Counted from the first letter of the stretch, positions 1 to 7,696 are shown. The stretch is 64,000 nucleotides of DNA from Paenibacillus oryzisoli (GCF_001653565.1 NZ_LYPB01000074.1:124001-188000); one strand, 5' to 3'. Notes: generated from the sequence alone by a model not told the origin. Numbers and translations: made by a program.

Positions 1-25
1 CTACGTTGAAGACTTTCGAAATTAT

Positions 26-280
26 TTATCCCAAATGATGCAGAACTATTCTGATTAAGGTCTCAGCTCGGCTTATATGACTGATTCTTATTAGCTGCCT
101 TTTTGGAGTTATAGACACGCAGGAAGCACAAAGTCTAAGAGCAGCCTTTATGCTTCTTTTTCTGAATCTTACGCCTCTCACGATATGGTCAATTTGATCG
201 ATTATCGTTTGTTCAAATTTTAGTGATACTTTTTGTGGGATGGTCCTTTCAAGTTTTACGATTCTTACTGCTTCTTCCAT
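26..280 (-). CDS. doubtful small protein, ribbon-helix-helix-like
   Basis: An 84-residue reading frame starting at ATG 280, overlapping the last 16 bases of the WYL regulator in the same direction. Residues about 16-50 (QKVSLKFEQTIIDQIDHIV, then RKRSIKAALRL) resemble a CopG-type ribbon-helix-helix, in which a beta strand is followed by a helix and an RS-x-ALR ending, but the loop before ALR looks two or three residues short. The C-terminal third looks like nothing known to me. No strong ribosome binding site is visible. It could be a small DNA-binding protein translationally coupled to the regulator, a decayed one, or chance. Confidence 0.25.
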   Translation of the reverse strand: MEEAVRIVKLERTIPQKVSLKFEQTIIDQIDHIVRGVRFRKRSIKAALRLCASCVSITPKRQLIRISHISRAETLIRIVLHHLG

Positions 281-1233
281 CGTGCTAAACGCTCTTCCAA
301 CATCTCGCGCAGCTCATCAGGAATCCGCTCAAACTTGACCCCTTTTCCCAAAAACAAAAGCCAATCCGCGTAGTATGCCAGCACCTCAACATCGGTCACA
401 TCAAGCTGAACATTGAAAACTCCGCTCGATTGAAACATCCCCGTAAAGGCCAAAATAATCCCCGGTGGGTGCATACGCTTAAAACGCTGAATTCCAGTCG
501 CATCAAGCCTCACAACAAGATTGGACTCCCTTGCAACAAGCCGTTTTTTGCTTAGAATCTCTTCCTCTGACAACTTCATCTCCTGCTCAGAGATCGTCGA
601 ATCTCGCAGCATCTCAACAGGTAAATAGCGAAACGCATCCGTATCAAAATCATAAATCTCGACCAGCCACTGAGCATTCGAGTTTAAAATATGCAGCAAA
701 TAAACGTCCATCAACTGCGGCCAGCCAGGATTCCGTTCATACGTCACGCGCAAATGCCTATCTCGCACAGCAAGCGAAATCAGCTGGTTCAGCTCCGCAG
801 GCGCCGCATCGTCGAGCTCCAACAGATTTGGGTTACCAGGATTCGTATTTTCGAAAAGCAAGATATGATTCAGCTCGATCAACTCATCTTGCTGGACTTG
901 CGACGCGATGCCGATGAGTTTTTCAGTGATGGAGCGACGATTTTGAAGATAAGGCAGCTGCGAATTTTTCGAGGCGATAAAGCTTATGAACATTGCCTTC
1001 AGCTCATCTGGCGTGAAGCGCGCGGCGGGCAGATACTGATTTTGCAGGACATGGTAGCCACCCCCTCGCCCAAGCTCCGTCGTCAGCGGAAAACCCATTG
1101 CCTGAACCTCGTTAATGTCGCGGATCGCCGTCGCGCGGGAAATCTTGAACTCCCGCTGAATCTCGGCAATGGTGAAATGCGCGCGGTTATTGATGTACCG
1201 CATAATTAGGTTCACTCGTTCTGTTTTTTTCAT
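265..1233 (-). CDS. WYL-domain transcriptional regulator (YafY type)
   Basis: 322 residues. The N-terminal 60 residues form a DeoR/HTH_11-type winged helix (AEIQREFKISRATAIRDIN, about 23-41, then a glycine-rich wing GRGGGYHV). Residues about 130-210 form a WYL-type domain (YLLHILNSNAQWLVEIYDF region) followed by a C-terminal WCX-like extension. Such proteins are ligand-responsive DNA-binding regulators, often binding nucleotides or small metabolites. It is divergent from the gene at 1349, and the 115-base gap carries a GTATCA inverted repeat, so control of itself and of the two GyrI-like genes is likely (inference). The length is normal for the family. Confidence 0.88.
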   Translation of the reverse strand: MKKTERVNLIMRYINNRAHFTIAEIQREFKISRATAIRDINEVQAMGFPLTTELGRGGGYHVLQNQYLPAARFTPDELKAMFISFIASKNSQLPYLQNRRSITEKLIGIASQVQQDELIELNHILLFENTNPGNPNLLELDDAAPAELNQLISLAVRDRHLRVTYERNPGWPQLMDVYLLHILNSNAQWLVEIYDFDTDAFRYLPVEMLRDSTISEQEMKLSEEEILSKKRLVARESNLVVRLDATGIQRFKRMHPPGIILAFTGMFQSSGVFNVQLDVTDVEVLAYYADWLLFLGKGVKFERIPDELREMLEERLARWKKQ

Positions 1234-1276
1234 GCCTTTATTGTATCAAAAATGTAGCAAGCGCATCCGAAAAAAA

Positions 1277-1293
1277 GTATCATTTTTTGATAC
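1277..1293. promoter_or_regulatory. GTATCA inverted repeat, likely operator of the WYL regulator
   Basis: Perfect inverted repeat GTATCA-TTTTT-TGATAC in the divergent gap between the WYL regulator and the first GyrI-like gene. Two further direct GTATCA half-sites sit at 1243-1248 and 1306-1311, so the motif occurs four times within 70 bases. The position covers the expected promoters of both divergent genes. Assignment to the WYL regulator is inference from position. Confidence 0.55.
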
Positions 1294-1348
1294 ATTTAGC
1301 ATGTAGTATCAATCTTGTAAGAAATACATTCTCAAAGGAGAGAAAGCT

Positions 1349-1828
1349 ATGGCTAACTACGCTATCAAAACCATCTCAGACAACTACAAAATGACCGCTT
1401 TCGGTGTTTCTTTTGAAGACTTCAACGACTGGGCAGGCAATGCAGCAAGAACGGCAGCGAAAAAAGCCGAAATTACGGAAAACGGCAACCTTGCCGAACT
1501 GCTCGCGCTCGCTGAAGGGCAAGAATATCAAATCAACTACGTCATCGACGGTAAAGCTTGGCGCGGATTTGGCGTGATGGGCGAGTTCGATGTGGAAGGC
1601 GCGGTCGTCCTCGATTTCCTCGCTGGCGACTACATCGTTGTACCAGGCACAGGCGCAGATAAAGACCGCCTTGCCGACGAAATCACAGGCCATGTTTTCG
1701 GCGGCGCGCTGCAAGCAATCACAGACTACAAGTACGTTGGGCCTGGTAACTCCGTATTCGTCAAAGCAGCTGATAACGGTGAATACTACGGGGAAATGTG
1801 GCTTCGCGCAGTAAAAGTAGAAGGTTAA
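1349..1828 (+). CDS. GyrI-like / effector-binding domain protein, copy 1
   Basis: 159 residues, the whole protein being one stand-alone GyrI-like (AraC effector-binding, SOUL/GyrI fold) domain. The typical late pattern is visible: a W-x-x-F-x-V strand (WRGFGV), a DF-AGDYIVV strand, an amphipathic helix ending in ITDYKYVG, and a terminal YYGEMWL strand. Known relatives bind small hydrophobic or cationic ligands or act as sequestering proteins. ATG 1349 is preceded by AAAGGAGAG. It is followed 57 bases later by a paralogue and is divergent from the WYL regulator, which suggests a ligand-sensing or detoxifying unit. Function is not proven. Confidence 0.75.
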   Translation: MANYAIKTISDNYKMTAFGVSFEDFNDWAGNAARTAAKKAEITENGNLAELLALAEGQEYQINYVIDGKAWRGFGVMGEFDVEGAVVLDFLAGDYIVVPGTGADKDRLADEITGHVFGGALQAITDYKYVGPGNSVFVKAADNGEYYGEMWLRAVKVEG

Positions 1829-1885
1829 TTATTGTTGAATTTTGGTAGAATATAACTATAGGCGATTGGAAAAAGGAGCACTCAC

Positions 1886-2362
1886 ATGACAGATTACTCA
1901 CTTGAACACAAAAAATCATTTGAATTGACCGCTTATGGTTTTTCAATCCAGTCCAATTTCCAAGACATGCCGGCCATGCAGAAGGAAAAAGACGAGTTTT
2001 GGGGCGGACTCCGAGCCGACGGGCGATTTGATAAGCTCAAGGACGCCGCAAAGGACGATCGTGAATGGTCAGTCAATGAGGTATATCAAGGAAAACCGTG
2101 GAATTATTTCGCGGTAGAAGCTCGTAAATCAGTGGCTGACGCAACGCGCATCATCGAATTCCCAGAAAGCGAGTACATCGTGGTCGCAGGAAATGGCGAT
2201 AAGGAAACTTTGTTCGATCAGCTGACCTACCGCGCCTTCGGCGAAGTCCTAGCCCAAATCACTGACTATGCTTACATCGGCGGTCCCAATGCGACTTATC
2301 GCAAAGATAACGGCGACGGCACGTTCTACGGCGAATTTTGGGTGCCTGTGGTTAAAAGATAA
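1886..2362 (+). CDS. GyrI-like / effector-binding domain protein, copy 2
   Basis: 158 residues, a diverged paralogue of the preceding gene: both share W-x-x-F-x-V, ESEYIVVAG-G (AGDYIVVPG-G in copy 1), ITDYAYIG and a terminal YGEFWVPVV strand. ATG 1886 follows a good AAAAAGGAG site. The 57-base spacing and shared direction suggest co-transcription with copy 1, with termination at the strong hairpin after the gene. The tandem arrangement looks like local duplication followed by divergence, possibly with different ligand ranges. Confidence 0.75.
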   Translation: MTDYSLEHKKSFELTAYGFSIQSNFQDMPAMQKEKDEFWGGLRADGRFDKLKDAAKDDREWSVNEVYQGKPWNYFAVEARKSVADATRIIEFPESEYIVVAGNGDKETLFDQLTYRAFGEVLAQITDYAYIGGPNATYRKDNGDGTFYGEFWVPVVKR

Positions 2363-2425
2363 GTGTCTGCGACCTGAATAATTGAAGATATGTAGCAGGC
2401 TTTGACACCCTTTCTCTGCTCATTC

Positions 2426-2464
2426 AAAAGCCACAGCCCGGAATCGCGGCTGTGGCCTTTTTTT
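2426..2464 (+). terminator. Rho-independent terminator
   Basis: Stem AAGCCACAGCC / GGCTGTGGCCTT followed by a run of seven T. It ends the GyrI-like pair on the + strand, and the A run on its left side lets it work also for aqpZ on the - strand. Confidence 0.85.
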
Positions 2465-2528
2465 AGAGGAAATAAAGACTTCAAAGTTCTAGACTGCCGC
2501 TGTTTGATTTCAACTATTAGGCGAATTG

Positions 2529-3209
2529 TTAGGCTTTGCGAACGTTCAGCAGCCGATAAGCGGCAGCTGCCAGCAGTGCCCCAAGGAACGGAGCTGTGAC
2601 GAAAACCCACAGCTCGGACCATGCTTCTCCCCCGAGCAGAATCGCCGGTCCGAAGCTTCTCGCCGGATTGACTGAAGTTCCCGTCAAACCGATGCCGAGA
2701 ATATGTACGAACGCGAGCGTCAAGCCGATGACCAACCCGGCGACTCTGCCGTTACCGGGCTCCGAGGTCACGCCGAGAATGGCGTAGACGAAAACGAACG
2801 TCAAGACAATCTCCACCACAAAAGCCATCAGCGCCGTAATGCCGATGCCGTAGCCTTCGCCGAAACCATTCTGCCCGAGGTTTGTCACCGCCTTGCCCGT
2901 CGAGTCGATGATCGCGTACAGCAGCGCCGAACCGGCGATAGCACCAGCGACCTGGGCGACGACGTAGCCGAAGAAATCCTTGGCAGAAAGCTTCCGGCTG
3001 ACGAGCATGACGAGCGATACGGCAGGATTAACGTGGCAGCCGGAAATAGGGCCGATCACATAGGCGAGCGCCACGATCGACAGGCCGAAAGCCATTGCGA
3101 TGCCCAGATACCCCAGCTCGCCTCCCGCCGTGGCTGCGCTTCCGCAACCGAACAGAACAAGCACGAACGTGCCAATGAATTCAGCTACATATTTATTTAA
3201 TGATTTCAA
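2529..3209 (-). CDS. aqpZ: aquaporin Z-type water channel
   Basis: 226 residues with six hydrophobic segments and the two re-entrant NPA boxes of the MIP family (HVNPAVS at 59-65 and SVNPARS at 179-185). Selectivity-filter residues are those of water-specific AqpZ (F41, H169, T178, R184), not the glycerol-facilitator pattern. It is an inner-membrane water channel. The start is TTG at 3209, read in register with a GGGAGGGG site six or seven bases upstream; no good ATG gives the usual N-terminus. It stands alone between unrelated genes. Confidence 0.9.
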   Translation of the reverse strand: MKSLNKYVAEFIGTFVLVLFGCGSAATAGGELGYLGIAMAFGLSIVALAYVIGPISGCHVNPAVSLVMLVSRKLSAKDFFGYVVAQVAGAIAGSALLYAIIDSTGKAVTNLGQNGFGEGYGIGITALMAFVVEIVLTFVFVYAILGVTSEPGNGRVAGLVIGLTLAFVHILGIGLTGTSVNPARSFGPAILLGGEAWSELWVFVTAPFLGALLAAAAYRLLNVRKA

Positions 3210-3325
3210 ATTCTACCCCTCCCAAGATCAACTTGAGTCATTATATGCTAGGAATCTGGACGAGATTCTAAATATTAGGGCCAAAACAGCTGAAAGAAAC
3301 CAACCCCCTCTTCGACTTCTTGTGA

Positions 3326-3652
3326 TTGAACGTGATTATGTGTAAAACCACTATTCACCGAAGCAGTGCCTCTGATATGCAACTCCTCCTTACTAAAGAT
3401 TGTGGAAAGAACGATAAAAAAATAGAGGCAATGGTTAGTCCATTGTCTCTTAATCGTTCCATTCAAATGTCATTTTATGCTTGGGAAGGTCGGTCCGAGA
3501 TTCTTGAAACCTTAAAGACATTTCAAGAGTACATATCCAGGAAAAGGCTGGTTTCGTATGAAAATACAGATAAATACGGGGCTGTAATGGATAGAATCAT
3601 TGAGCCCTATGAGTTGCATTTTAGCGAATCGAGTTGGTACTTGCGCACCTAA
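3326..3652 (+). pseudogene. fragment of a WYL-domain regulator
   Basis: The translated stretch about residues 30-108 matches the middle of YafY-type WYL regulators: KKIEAMVSPLSLNRSIQMSF, then a helix ahead of RKRLVSYENTDKYG and IIEPYELHFSESSWYLR, which is the first half of the WYL domain. It stops immediately after the W-x-L strand (TAA at 3650), and no HTH domain precedes it. The gene has therefore lost both ends. It lies between aqpZ and the TetR gene and is unlike the intact WYL regulator at 265-1233 in sequence, so it is a relic of a different locus. Confidence 0.6.
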
Positions 3653-3667
3653 ATGCAGTATTTTTAG

Positions 3668-4261
3668 TTAATTTGATTCGCTGAAAATAGGTGCTAAACT
3701 CGCAGCAACAACAACCAATAGGTCTTGAACCATCTCTTCCATTGTCCGATTCTCAGGATTTCTGCTCCATTGCAGAGCTGACCCAAATATGCCCCAACTT
3801 ACAACGAGGGACGTGGCTTCCACCATCTTTTGTGGAACTGCGGTCTCCGACTCCTTATTCAGCCATTCAAACAACAGCTGGTAGAGTTCTTTTTGCATCG
3901 CAATTTCAAAAAGCGGTTCAAATTTACGATCCTCTTCTGCCTTCATATATTCTCGAGTACGTGCAAGAAAATCGAATACGGACAAAATAAGCGTTCGCAG
4001 ACTACTCATGTTCGATAGGGGGGAACTCGGCAATTCTTCCTTTAATTTTCTCTGAAATTTATCCCTCATCCAGCACTCAAGAAAAGCAAATTTATCCTCG
4101 AAATGTGCATAAAACGTGGTTCGGTTTACAGTCGCACGAGCAGCAATATCTTGCACAGAAATGGAGTAAATATTCTTCTTTTCAAGAAGCAGCTCCATAA
4201 ACGACTGAATCATTAACTGGCGAGTTCGCTTTACTCGGGGATCGTTCTCATTCAATGGCAT
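3668..4261 (-). CDS. TetR/AcrR-family transcriptional regulator
   Basis: 197 residues from ATG 4261, which sits 11 bases after GAGGAG; an upstream GTG at 4273 is too close to that site. Residues about 9-60 form the TetR helix-turn-helix (SVQDIAARATVNRTTFYAHF, with the F/Y-x-x-F signature). The C-terminal half is an all-helical ligand/dimer domain of the TetR_C_7 kind. It is divergent from the NAD(P)-binding oxidoreductase at 4459, so it probably represses that gene and itself. The ligand is unknown. Confidence 0.85.
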   Translation of the reverse strand: MPLNENDPRVKRTRQLMIQSFMELLLEKKNIYSISVQDIAARATVNRTTFYAHFEDKFAFLECWMRDKFQRKLKEELPSSPLSNMSSLRTLILSVFDFLARTREYMKAEEDRKFEPLFEIAMQKELYQLLFEWLNKESETAVPQKMVEATSLVVSWGIFGSALQWSRNPENRTMEEMVQDLLVVVAASLAPIFSESN

Positions 4262-4377
4262 TTCGCAATTCACTCCTCATGATTTCAAGACAACAGACAA
4301 ACAAGAGCAAATGTCGTTTAAGCCTCATTAGAGGCCTTTTATTGATTGCTCAATGCGATCCAATCCCTTAATATTCA

Positions 4378-4397
4378 CTATACAATGTAGTATACAG
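4378..4397. promoter_or_regulatory. candidate TetR operator
   Basis: CTATACAATGTAGTATACAG, an imperfect palindrome with TATAC/GTATA arms, lies between the divergent TetR gene and the NmrA-like gene. This is where a local TetR repressor would be expected to bind. Only position and symmetry support it. Confidence 0.3.
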
Positions 4398-4458
4398 AAC
4401 TTTCTTGAATAGACAACACTGTATGGTTTCATTGAAATTTATATAGGAGGCCATTCTT

Positions 4459-5334
4459 ATGATAGTAATTACTACACCAACCGGCCAAATCGGCCAAGAG
4501 GTCCTTAACCTTATCTCTAGCAGCTCAGAGGACATTCGCGCGATAATGCGCGATCCATCCCGTTTACCCCAACGCTTGATTAAGCGTGTCGAGATCATAC
4601 AAGGTTCGCACGACGACATTGATGTCCTAACCCATTCATTAAAAGGTGCTGAAAGCTTATTATGGTTGGTGCCCCCAAACCCCCGATCTGATAACCCCAT
4701 GAGCCATTACTTAGATTTTACACGTCCAGCATGCGAAGCGATTAAGCAGCAGGGTATTAAGCATGTAGTCGGCATATCGAGCCTAGGCCATGCCTTCGGT
4801 AAGAACGCTGGACTATTGTCACCTGCGTTTGCTATGGATGAACTAATAATGTCCACGGGCGTGAGCTACCGTTCGCTCCTAATGCCTTTCTTCATGGAGA
4901 ACTTGCTCCATCAGGTTCAAGCAATTAAGAACCAAGGCACCTTCTTCATGGCCAATTCGTCAGATCGTATCCTAGCAACCTGTGCTACGCATGATATAGC
5001 CTCTATGGCTGCAAGGTTATTACTCGATCAATCTTGGACTGGTCAGGACAGCATCCCCGTAGTCGGTCCTGATGACCTCTCCCCAGAAGATATGGCACAG
5101 ATCATGTCACACGTACTGGAGCGGCCTATCCGTTATCATCAAGTCCCTCGTACAGAATATGTTGAGACGATGATGCAGTACGGTATGAGTGAGGCTTGGG
5201 CAACGGGGTTAATCGACATGGTTGCAGCACAAGATCAAGGTATTTACGACACCGAATCGCGCATCGCTCAGCGCACCTCGACTAGCTTTATGGAATGGTG
5301 CGAGAAGGTGCTCAAGCCAGCGATTCTAATGTAG
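4459..5334 (+). CDS. NmrA-like NAD(P)-binding protein
   Basis: 291 residues with an atypical-SDR Rossmann start (TTPTGQIGQEVL, residues 5-16, the TGxxGxxG variant), then the strand-helix pattern of NmrA/HSCARG or NAD(P)H:quinone-reductase-like proteins (SLLWLVPPN, IKHVVGISSLG). There is no canonical Y-x-x-x-K catalytic pair, so it may be a redox sensor or a quinone/nitroreductase-type enzyme in the cytosol. ATG follows AGGAGG. It is divergent from a TetR regulator, a common arrangement for stress- or xenobiotic-induced oxidoreductases. Confidence 0.82.
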   Translation: MIVITTPTGQIGQEVLNLISSSSEDIRAIMRDPSRLPQRLIKRVEIIQGSHDDIDVLTHSLKGAESLLWLVPPNPRSDNPMSHYLDFTRPACEAIKQQGIKHVVGISSLGHAFGKNAGLLSPAFAMDELIMSTGVSYRSLLMPFFMENLLHQVQAIKNQGTFFMANSSDRILATCATHDIASMAARLLLDQSWTGQDSIPVVGPDDLSPEDMAQIMSHVLERPIRYHQVPRTEYVETMMQYGMSEAWATGLIDMVAAQDQGIYDTESRIAQRTSTSFMEWCEKVLKPAILM

Positions 5335-5352
5335 TGAGCAAATGCGTTTAAA

Positions 5353-5378
5353 AACGGCAGCCCGGTAGGGCTACCGTT
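5353..5378 (+). terminator. hairpin after the NmrA-like gene
   Basis: AACGG(C)AGCCC-GGTA-GGGCT(A)CCGTT, a stable hairpin 19 bases past the stop codon, but without a T run. It could protect a 3' end or be a weak terminator. Confidence 0.4.
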
Positions 5379-5453
5379 AGACTAATAAAACTGCGTTTCT
5401 TAAACAAAAAGCCGTTACTTGTGATATGGTTCAGCTTAACGGGGCTATCGGCG

Positions 5454-5489
5454 AAAATAAGTGGCGGCCACTGAGCCGCCACTTATTTT
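5454..5489. terminator. bidirectional Rho-independent terminator
   Basis: A perfect 15-base-pair stem (AAAATAAGTGGCGGC / GCCGCCACTTATTTT) around a six-base loop, with A and T tracts at the two ends. It separates the NmrA-like gene (+) from the convergent HTH gene (-). Confidence 0.88.
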
Positions 5490-5540
5490 GCATCATTTAA
5501 TTATTCATCCATTTTTTTATCGTTACAAGAAAACCGGAAA

Positions 5541-6239
5541 TCACATCGATGCAAGTTCGTTTATCGTTACTTGGAAATTATCTGCTTTTTCAAGCCCAGT
5601 TTCGGTTTTGCTGGTTCTCTCGAGCATTTCCAAGAAATCGTCTTTCGTATGCTCTCCGGCGAACCACATTCCTTCTTTTTCTACTCGCTGAAGATCATCC
5701 AGGTTATAAACTTCATCAAACCCCTTCTGCATCAAATACACAACTGTTTGATTTTTCTTGTAGGTTTCCACCGCTGCAGAAAGCATCTCTTCTAGCGCCA
5801 GTTTATATGGATGGTTCACTGGATTGTAGTGTTCTCCTTTCGACTCTACTTTCACCATAGTCTGGCAATCAAAGAATCTCCGTTTGTCTATAATCAGGCA
5901 GCAGTCAAGAAGACGAAAAACCGGGTATAACTCATAACGAAGTCGTCCCCCTTCTATCTGCTGCCAGCGCATAGTTTCAACATTGGACCGACTGTACAAG
6001 CCTCCTTTGAGCTCGTTCAAATATCCTTGGTTCTTCAACCCCAGCAACCTTTGTCGGCTCACTTCAAACCAGTTCATTACCTCTCCGGTTGTCATGGTAT
6101 GCTGATTAACGATGAGTTTCAACAGTTCCTCTGTATCCTGCACAACTAACTCACTTTCTGGATCTTTGGAAATGTACTCAATAAGTTTCGCGAGATCAAT
6201 CCGTTTATTAACCGACTGCTTTTCATCCATATTCTTCAT
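5541..6239 (-). CDS. unknown protein with MerR/excisionase-like HTH
   Basis: 232 residues, soluble. Residues about 47-90 (TTGEVMNWFEVSRQRLLGLK, then a basic wing and YSRSNVE) look like an HTH_17/MerR-type DNA-binding domain. The N-terminal 45 residues are acidic and helical. The C-terminal 130 residues belong to no family I recognise and contain RRFFDCQTMVKVESKGEHY and KGFDEVYNLDDL. ATG 6239 follows AGGAGG. The promoter upstream is overlapped by a 17-base inverted repeat, suggesting self-regulation by this protein (inference). It may be a relic of a mobile element or a regulator of unknown targets. Confidence 0.7.
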   Translation of the reverse strand: MKNMDEKQSVNKRIDLAKLIEYISKDPESELVVQDTEELLKLIVNQHTMTTGEVMNWFEVSRQRLLGLKNQGYLNELKGGLYSRSNVETMRWQQIEGGRLRYELYPVFRLLDCCLIIDKRRFFDCQTMVKVESKGEHYNPVNHPYKLALEEMLSAAVETYKKNQTVVYLMQKGFDEVYNLDDLQRVEKEGMWFAGEHTKDDFLEMLERTSKTETGLEKADNFQVTINELASM

Positions 6240-6253
6240 TTCAACGCCTCCTA

Positions 6254-6315
6254 TTTACATCGTCAACATCAATGATGTTTTTTTCCATAATACCACTCGA
6301 TATTGACGTTGTAAA
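6254..6315 (-). promoter_or_regulatory. promoter with 17-bp inverted-repeat operator
   Basis: On the - strand, TTTACA (6310-6315) and TATTAT (6287-6292) are 17 bases apart, a standard sigma-A promoter for the HTH gene. TTTACATCGTCAACATC on the + strand at 6254-6270 and TTTACAACGTCAATATC on the - strand at 6299-6315 are inverted copies agreeing at 15 of 17 positions. One copy covers the -35 box and the other lies just after the transcription start, a geometry expected for repression. Confidence 0.6.
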
Positions 6316-6595
6316 CAAGCTTTTTGTGGATTTTAAAAAATCATTTCGTATGTAAATCAACGTTCTCTCATTAAATTAACTACCAATGCCGAGCCTCTAT
6401 ATAAAGTGCGCCGCGCTGAGGTAACCCCTCTTCGTTCTACAAAGCTTACCAAACTACTGCCAGAAACCATGAGAGCGGAAGCAGCGGGGCAAGTTCGCCA
6501 AAATCCTTCTCGAATCATTCACCGAAATCAAATTTGTAATTAGTCCCGCTCCTCCTCTATGCTTTACTCGAATCCGCATATGGGGGAATGAACTA
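6316..6595. other. gap without recognisable genes
   Basis: An AT-rich start is followed by a GC-richer part. Around 6480-6590 a frame without its own start runs into the small reading frame at 6596 (KFAKILLESFTEIKF), so this may be the remains of a longer gene. No RNA gene is recognised. Confidence 0.3.
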
Positions 6596-6760
6596 ATGGA
6601 ATGGGATGAATTGCGGAGCCGATTTGATAGGCTCTATGGCACTCAAACATCTGATGCTGGTTTAACCGAGCAATCGATTAACGCTTATCAAGCTGAGTTG
6701 GTAAAACTGTATAATAGGAAAAATGAGGGGAATACCGATATGAGAGGAGAACGCATGTGA
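6596..6760 (+). CDS. small hypothetical protein, 54 residues
   Basis: ATG 6596 lies eight bases after GGGGGAA and opens a 54-codon frame of hydrophilic, helix-forming composition (WDELRSRFDRLYG, then LTEQSINAYQAELVKLYNR). It resembles short phage-type proteins in style, but I do not recognise a family. The frame remains open for about 35 codons upstream of the ATG, so it could also be the tail of a decayed longer gene. It points toward the convergent HNH gene. Confidence 0.4.
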   Translation: MEWDELRSRFDRLYGTQTSDAGLTEQSINAYQAELVKLYNRKNEGNTDMRGERM

Positions 6761-6800
6761 TGGGCGCTCTCCCTTGTGTTGGCTTGGTGGAGTGTGCGTC

Positions 6801-7343
6801 TTACTTACGTCTTTTGAGTTCCTCAGCTATCTGAACAAATATACTTGAAAGGGTAATCTCCGACCCACCTCTAGCCTGATTCATATGAAAACCAGAATTA
6901 CTAAAAAAGCGTTTCATCAACTCTTTATCTGCCAGCATCTCACCTACATCAACAATGCGGTCAAAGAGCTCAAAATTCCTCAACTCTCTCATGATGTCTT
7001 CTTGAACCAAGGATGTGTAATCTTGCTTTTCTACCCAATCTAAAAACGATTCACGAGACTTCGTGTTCGGAGCCCGGTCATGACAGCTCTTACACATCAG
7101 AAATAGATTATCTGGGACATTCTCTCCACCGAACTGACGGGCAATTATGTGGCAACGTTGAAGAGGTACGCTATCCCAATTACTTATTATATCTACACGT
7201 TTAGCAGTAGGCTTGTTCAAATCATATTTAACATCAAAATGGCGTTTACAAGCCCAACAACATGGCTCCCCCCAGTCGAGCCCCCTCTTGTCTAGCCAAT
7301 CCATCCAATGTTCAAAAATCTGGGCTTTTGTTGGCATAGTCAT
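6801..7343 (-). CDS. HNH endonuclease-domain protein
   Basis: 180 residues. The HNH beta-beta-alpha-metal nuclease is visible at residues about 25-92: zinc ligands C29-x2-C32 and C84-x2-C87, catalytic His H65 (CHII), N79 and H88 (CHDR). The N-terminal 25 residues and the helical C-terminal 85 residues are not assigned. ATG 7343 follows AAGGAG. HNH proteins of this size occur as solitary nucleases, restriction components or phage/mobile-element enzymes. It lies in a low-GC stretch with two other uncharacterised - strand genes, so a defence or mobile origin is plausible but unproven. Confidence 0.85.
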   Translation of the reverse strand: MTMPTKAQIFEHWMDWLDKRGLDWGEPCCWACKRHFDVKYDLNKPTAKRVDIISNWDSVPLQRCHIIARQFGGENVPDNLFLMCKSCHDRAPNTKSRESFLDWVEKQDYTSLVQEDIMRELRNFELFDRIVDVGEMLADKELMKRFFSNSGFHMNQARGGSEITLSSIFVQIAEELKRRK

Positions 7344-7392
7344 GGTTTTTACTCCTTAGAATTCTCGATTAGTTCATATCCTGTGGAACAGA

Positions 7393-7635
7393 ATGATCCA
7401 TGCGCTGTATCCAAGCATCTGGAGTATAATTGTGGTAAGAAGCTGGATAAAGGAGCGACATACAAGCGAAGTAACTGCACTGCGAAAAAAATGGGGCAAC
7501 AAACCTTGCAGTCACCCCCATGTGGTCAGTGAAACCTGTCGGCATGGAAAGACTGGCGACTATGTTTGCACAACTTGTGGAGAAACTGGACGGGGTAAAA
7601 CTGGGTTGTTTGCTGATACAGCTTCTTCTTATTAA
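7393..7635 (+). CDS. small zinc-ribbon-like protein
   Basis: An 80-residue frame whose C-terminal half has a convincing zinc-ribbon pattern: C39-x-H41, C49-x-H51, then C59-x2-C62 in GDYVCTTCGETG. Similar CxH/CxxC mini-proteins occur in phages and Firmicute accessory regions. The start is uncertain, with no clear ribosome binding site at ATG 7393; an in-frame GTG lies 13-14 codons later. It is antisense to nothing and lies between two - strand genes. It may be a remnant of a mobile element. Confidence 0.4.
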   Translation: MIHALYPSIWSIIVVRSWIKERHTSEVTALRKKWGNKPCSHPHVVSETCRHGKTGDYVCTTCGETGRGKTGLFADTASSY

Positions 7636-7649
7636 TATTTGCGAACCGA

Positions 7650-7696
7650 GGGCCGAACAGCCCACAGCGTGGATACGGTGTTATATGACGTTCCCT
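7650..7696 (+). repeat. left copy of inverted repeat flanking the DUF5677-like gene
   Basis: A small GGGC/GCCC hairpin (7650-7663) is followed by GCGTGGA (7667-7673) and GTTATATGACGTTCCCT (7680-7696). The last 17 bases recur inverted at 8595-8611 with one mismatch. This copy lies just past the 3' end of the gene at 7713-8567. Confidence 0.55.

Noticed and set aside
2703-3200. 165-residue + strand frame opposite aqpZ
   Set aside because: Shadow of the aquaporin gene; Asp/Arg/Glu-rich nonsense composition.
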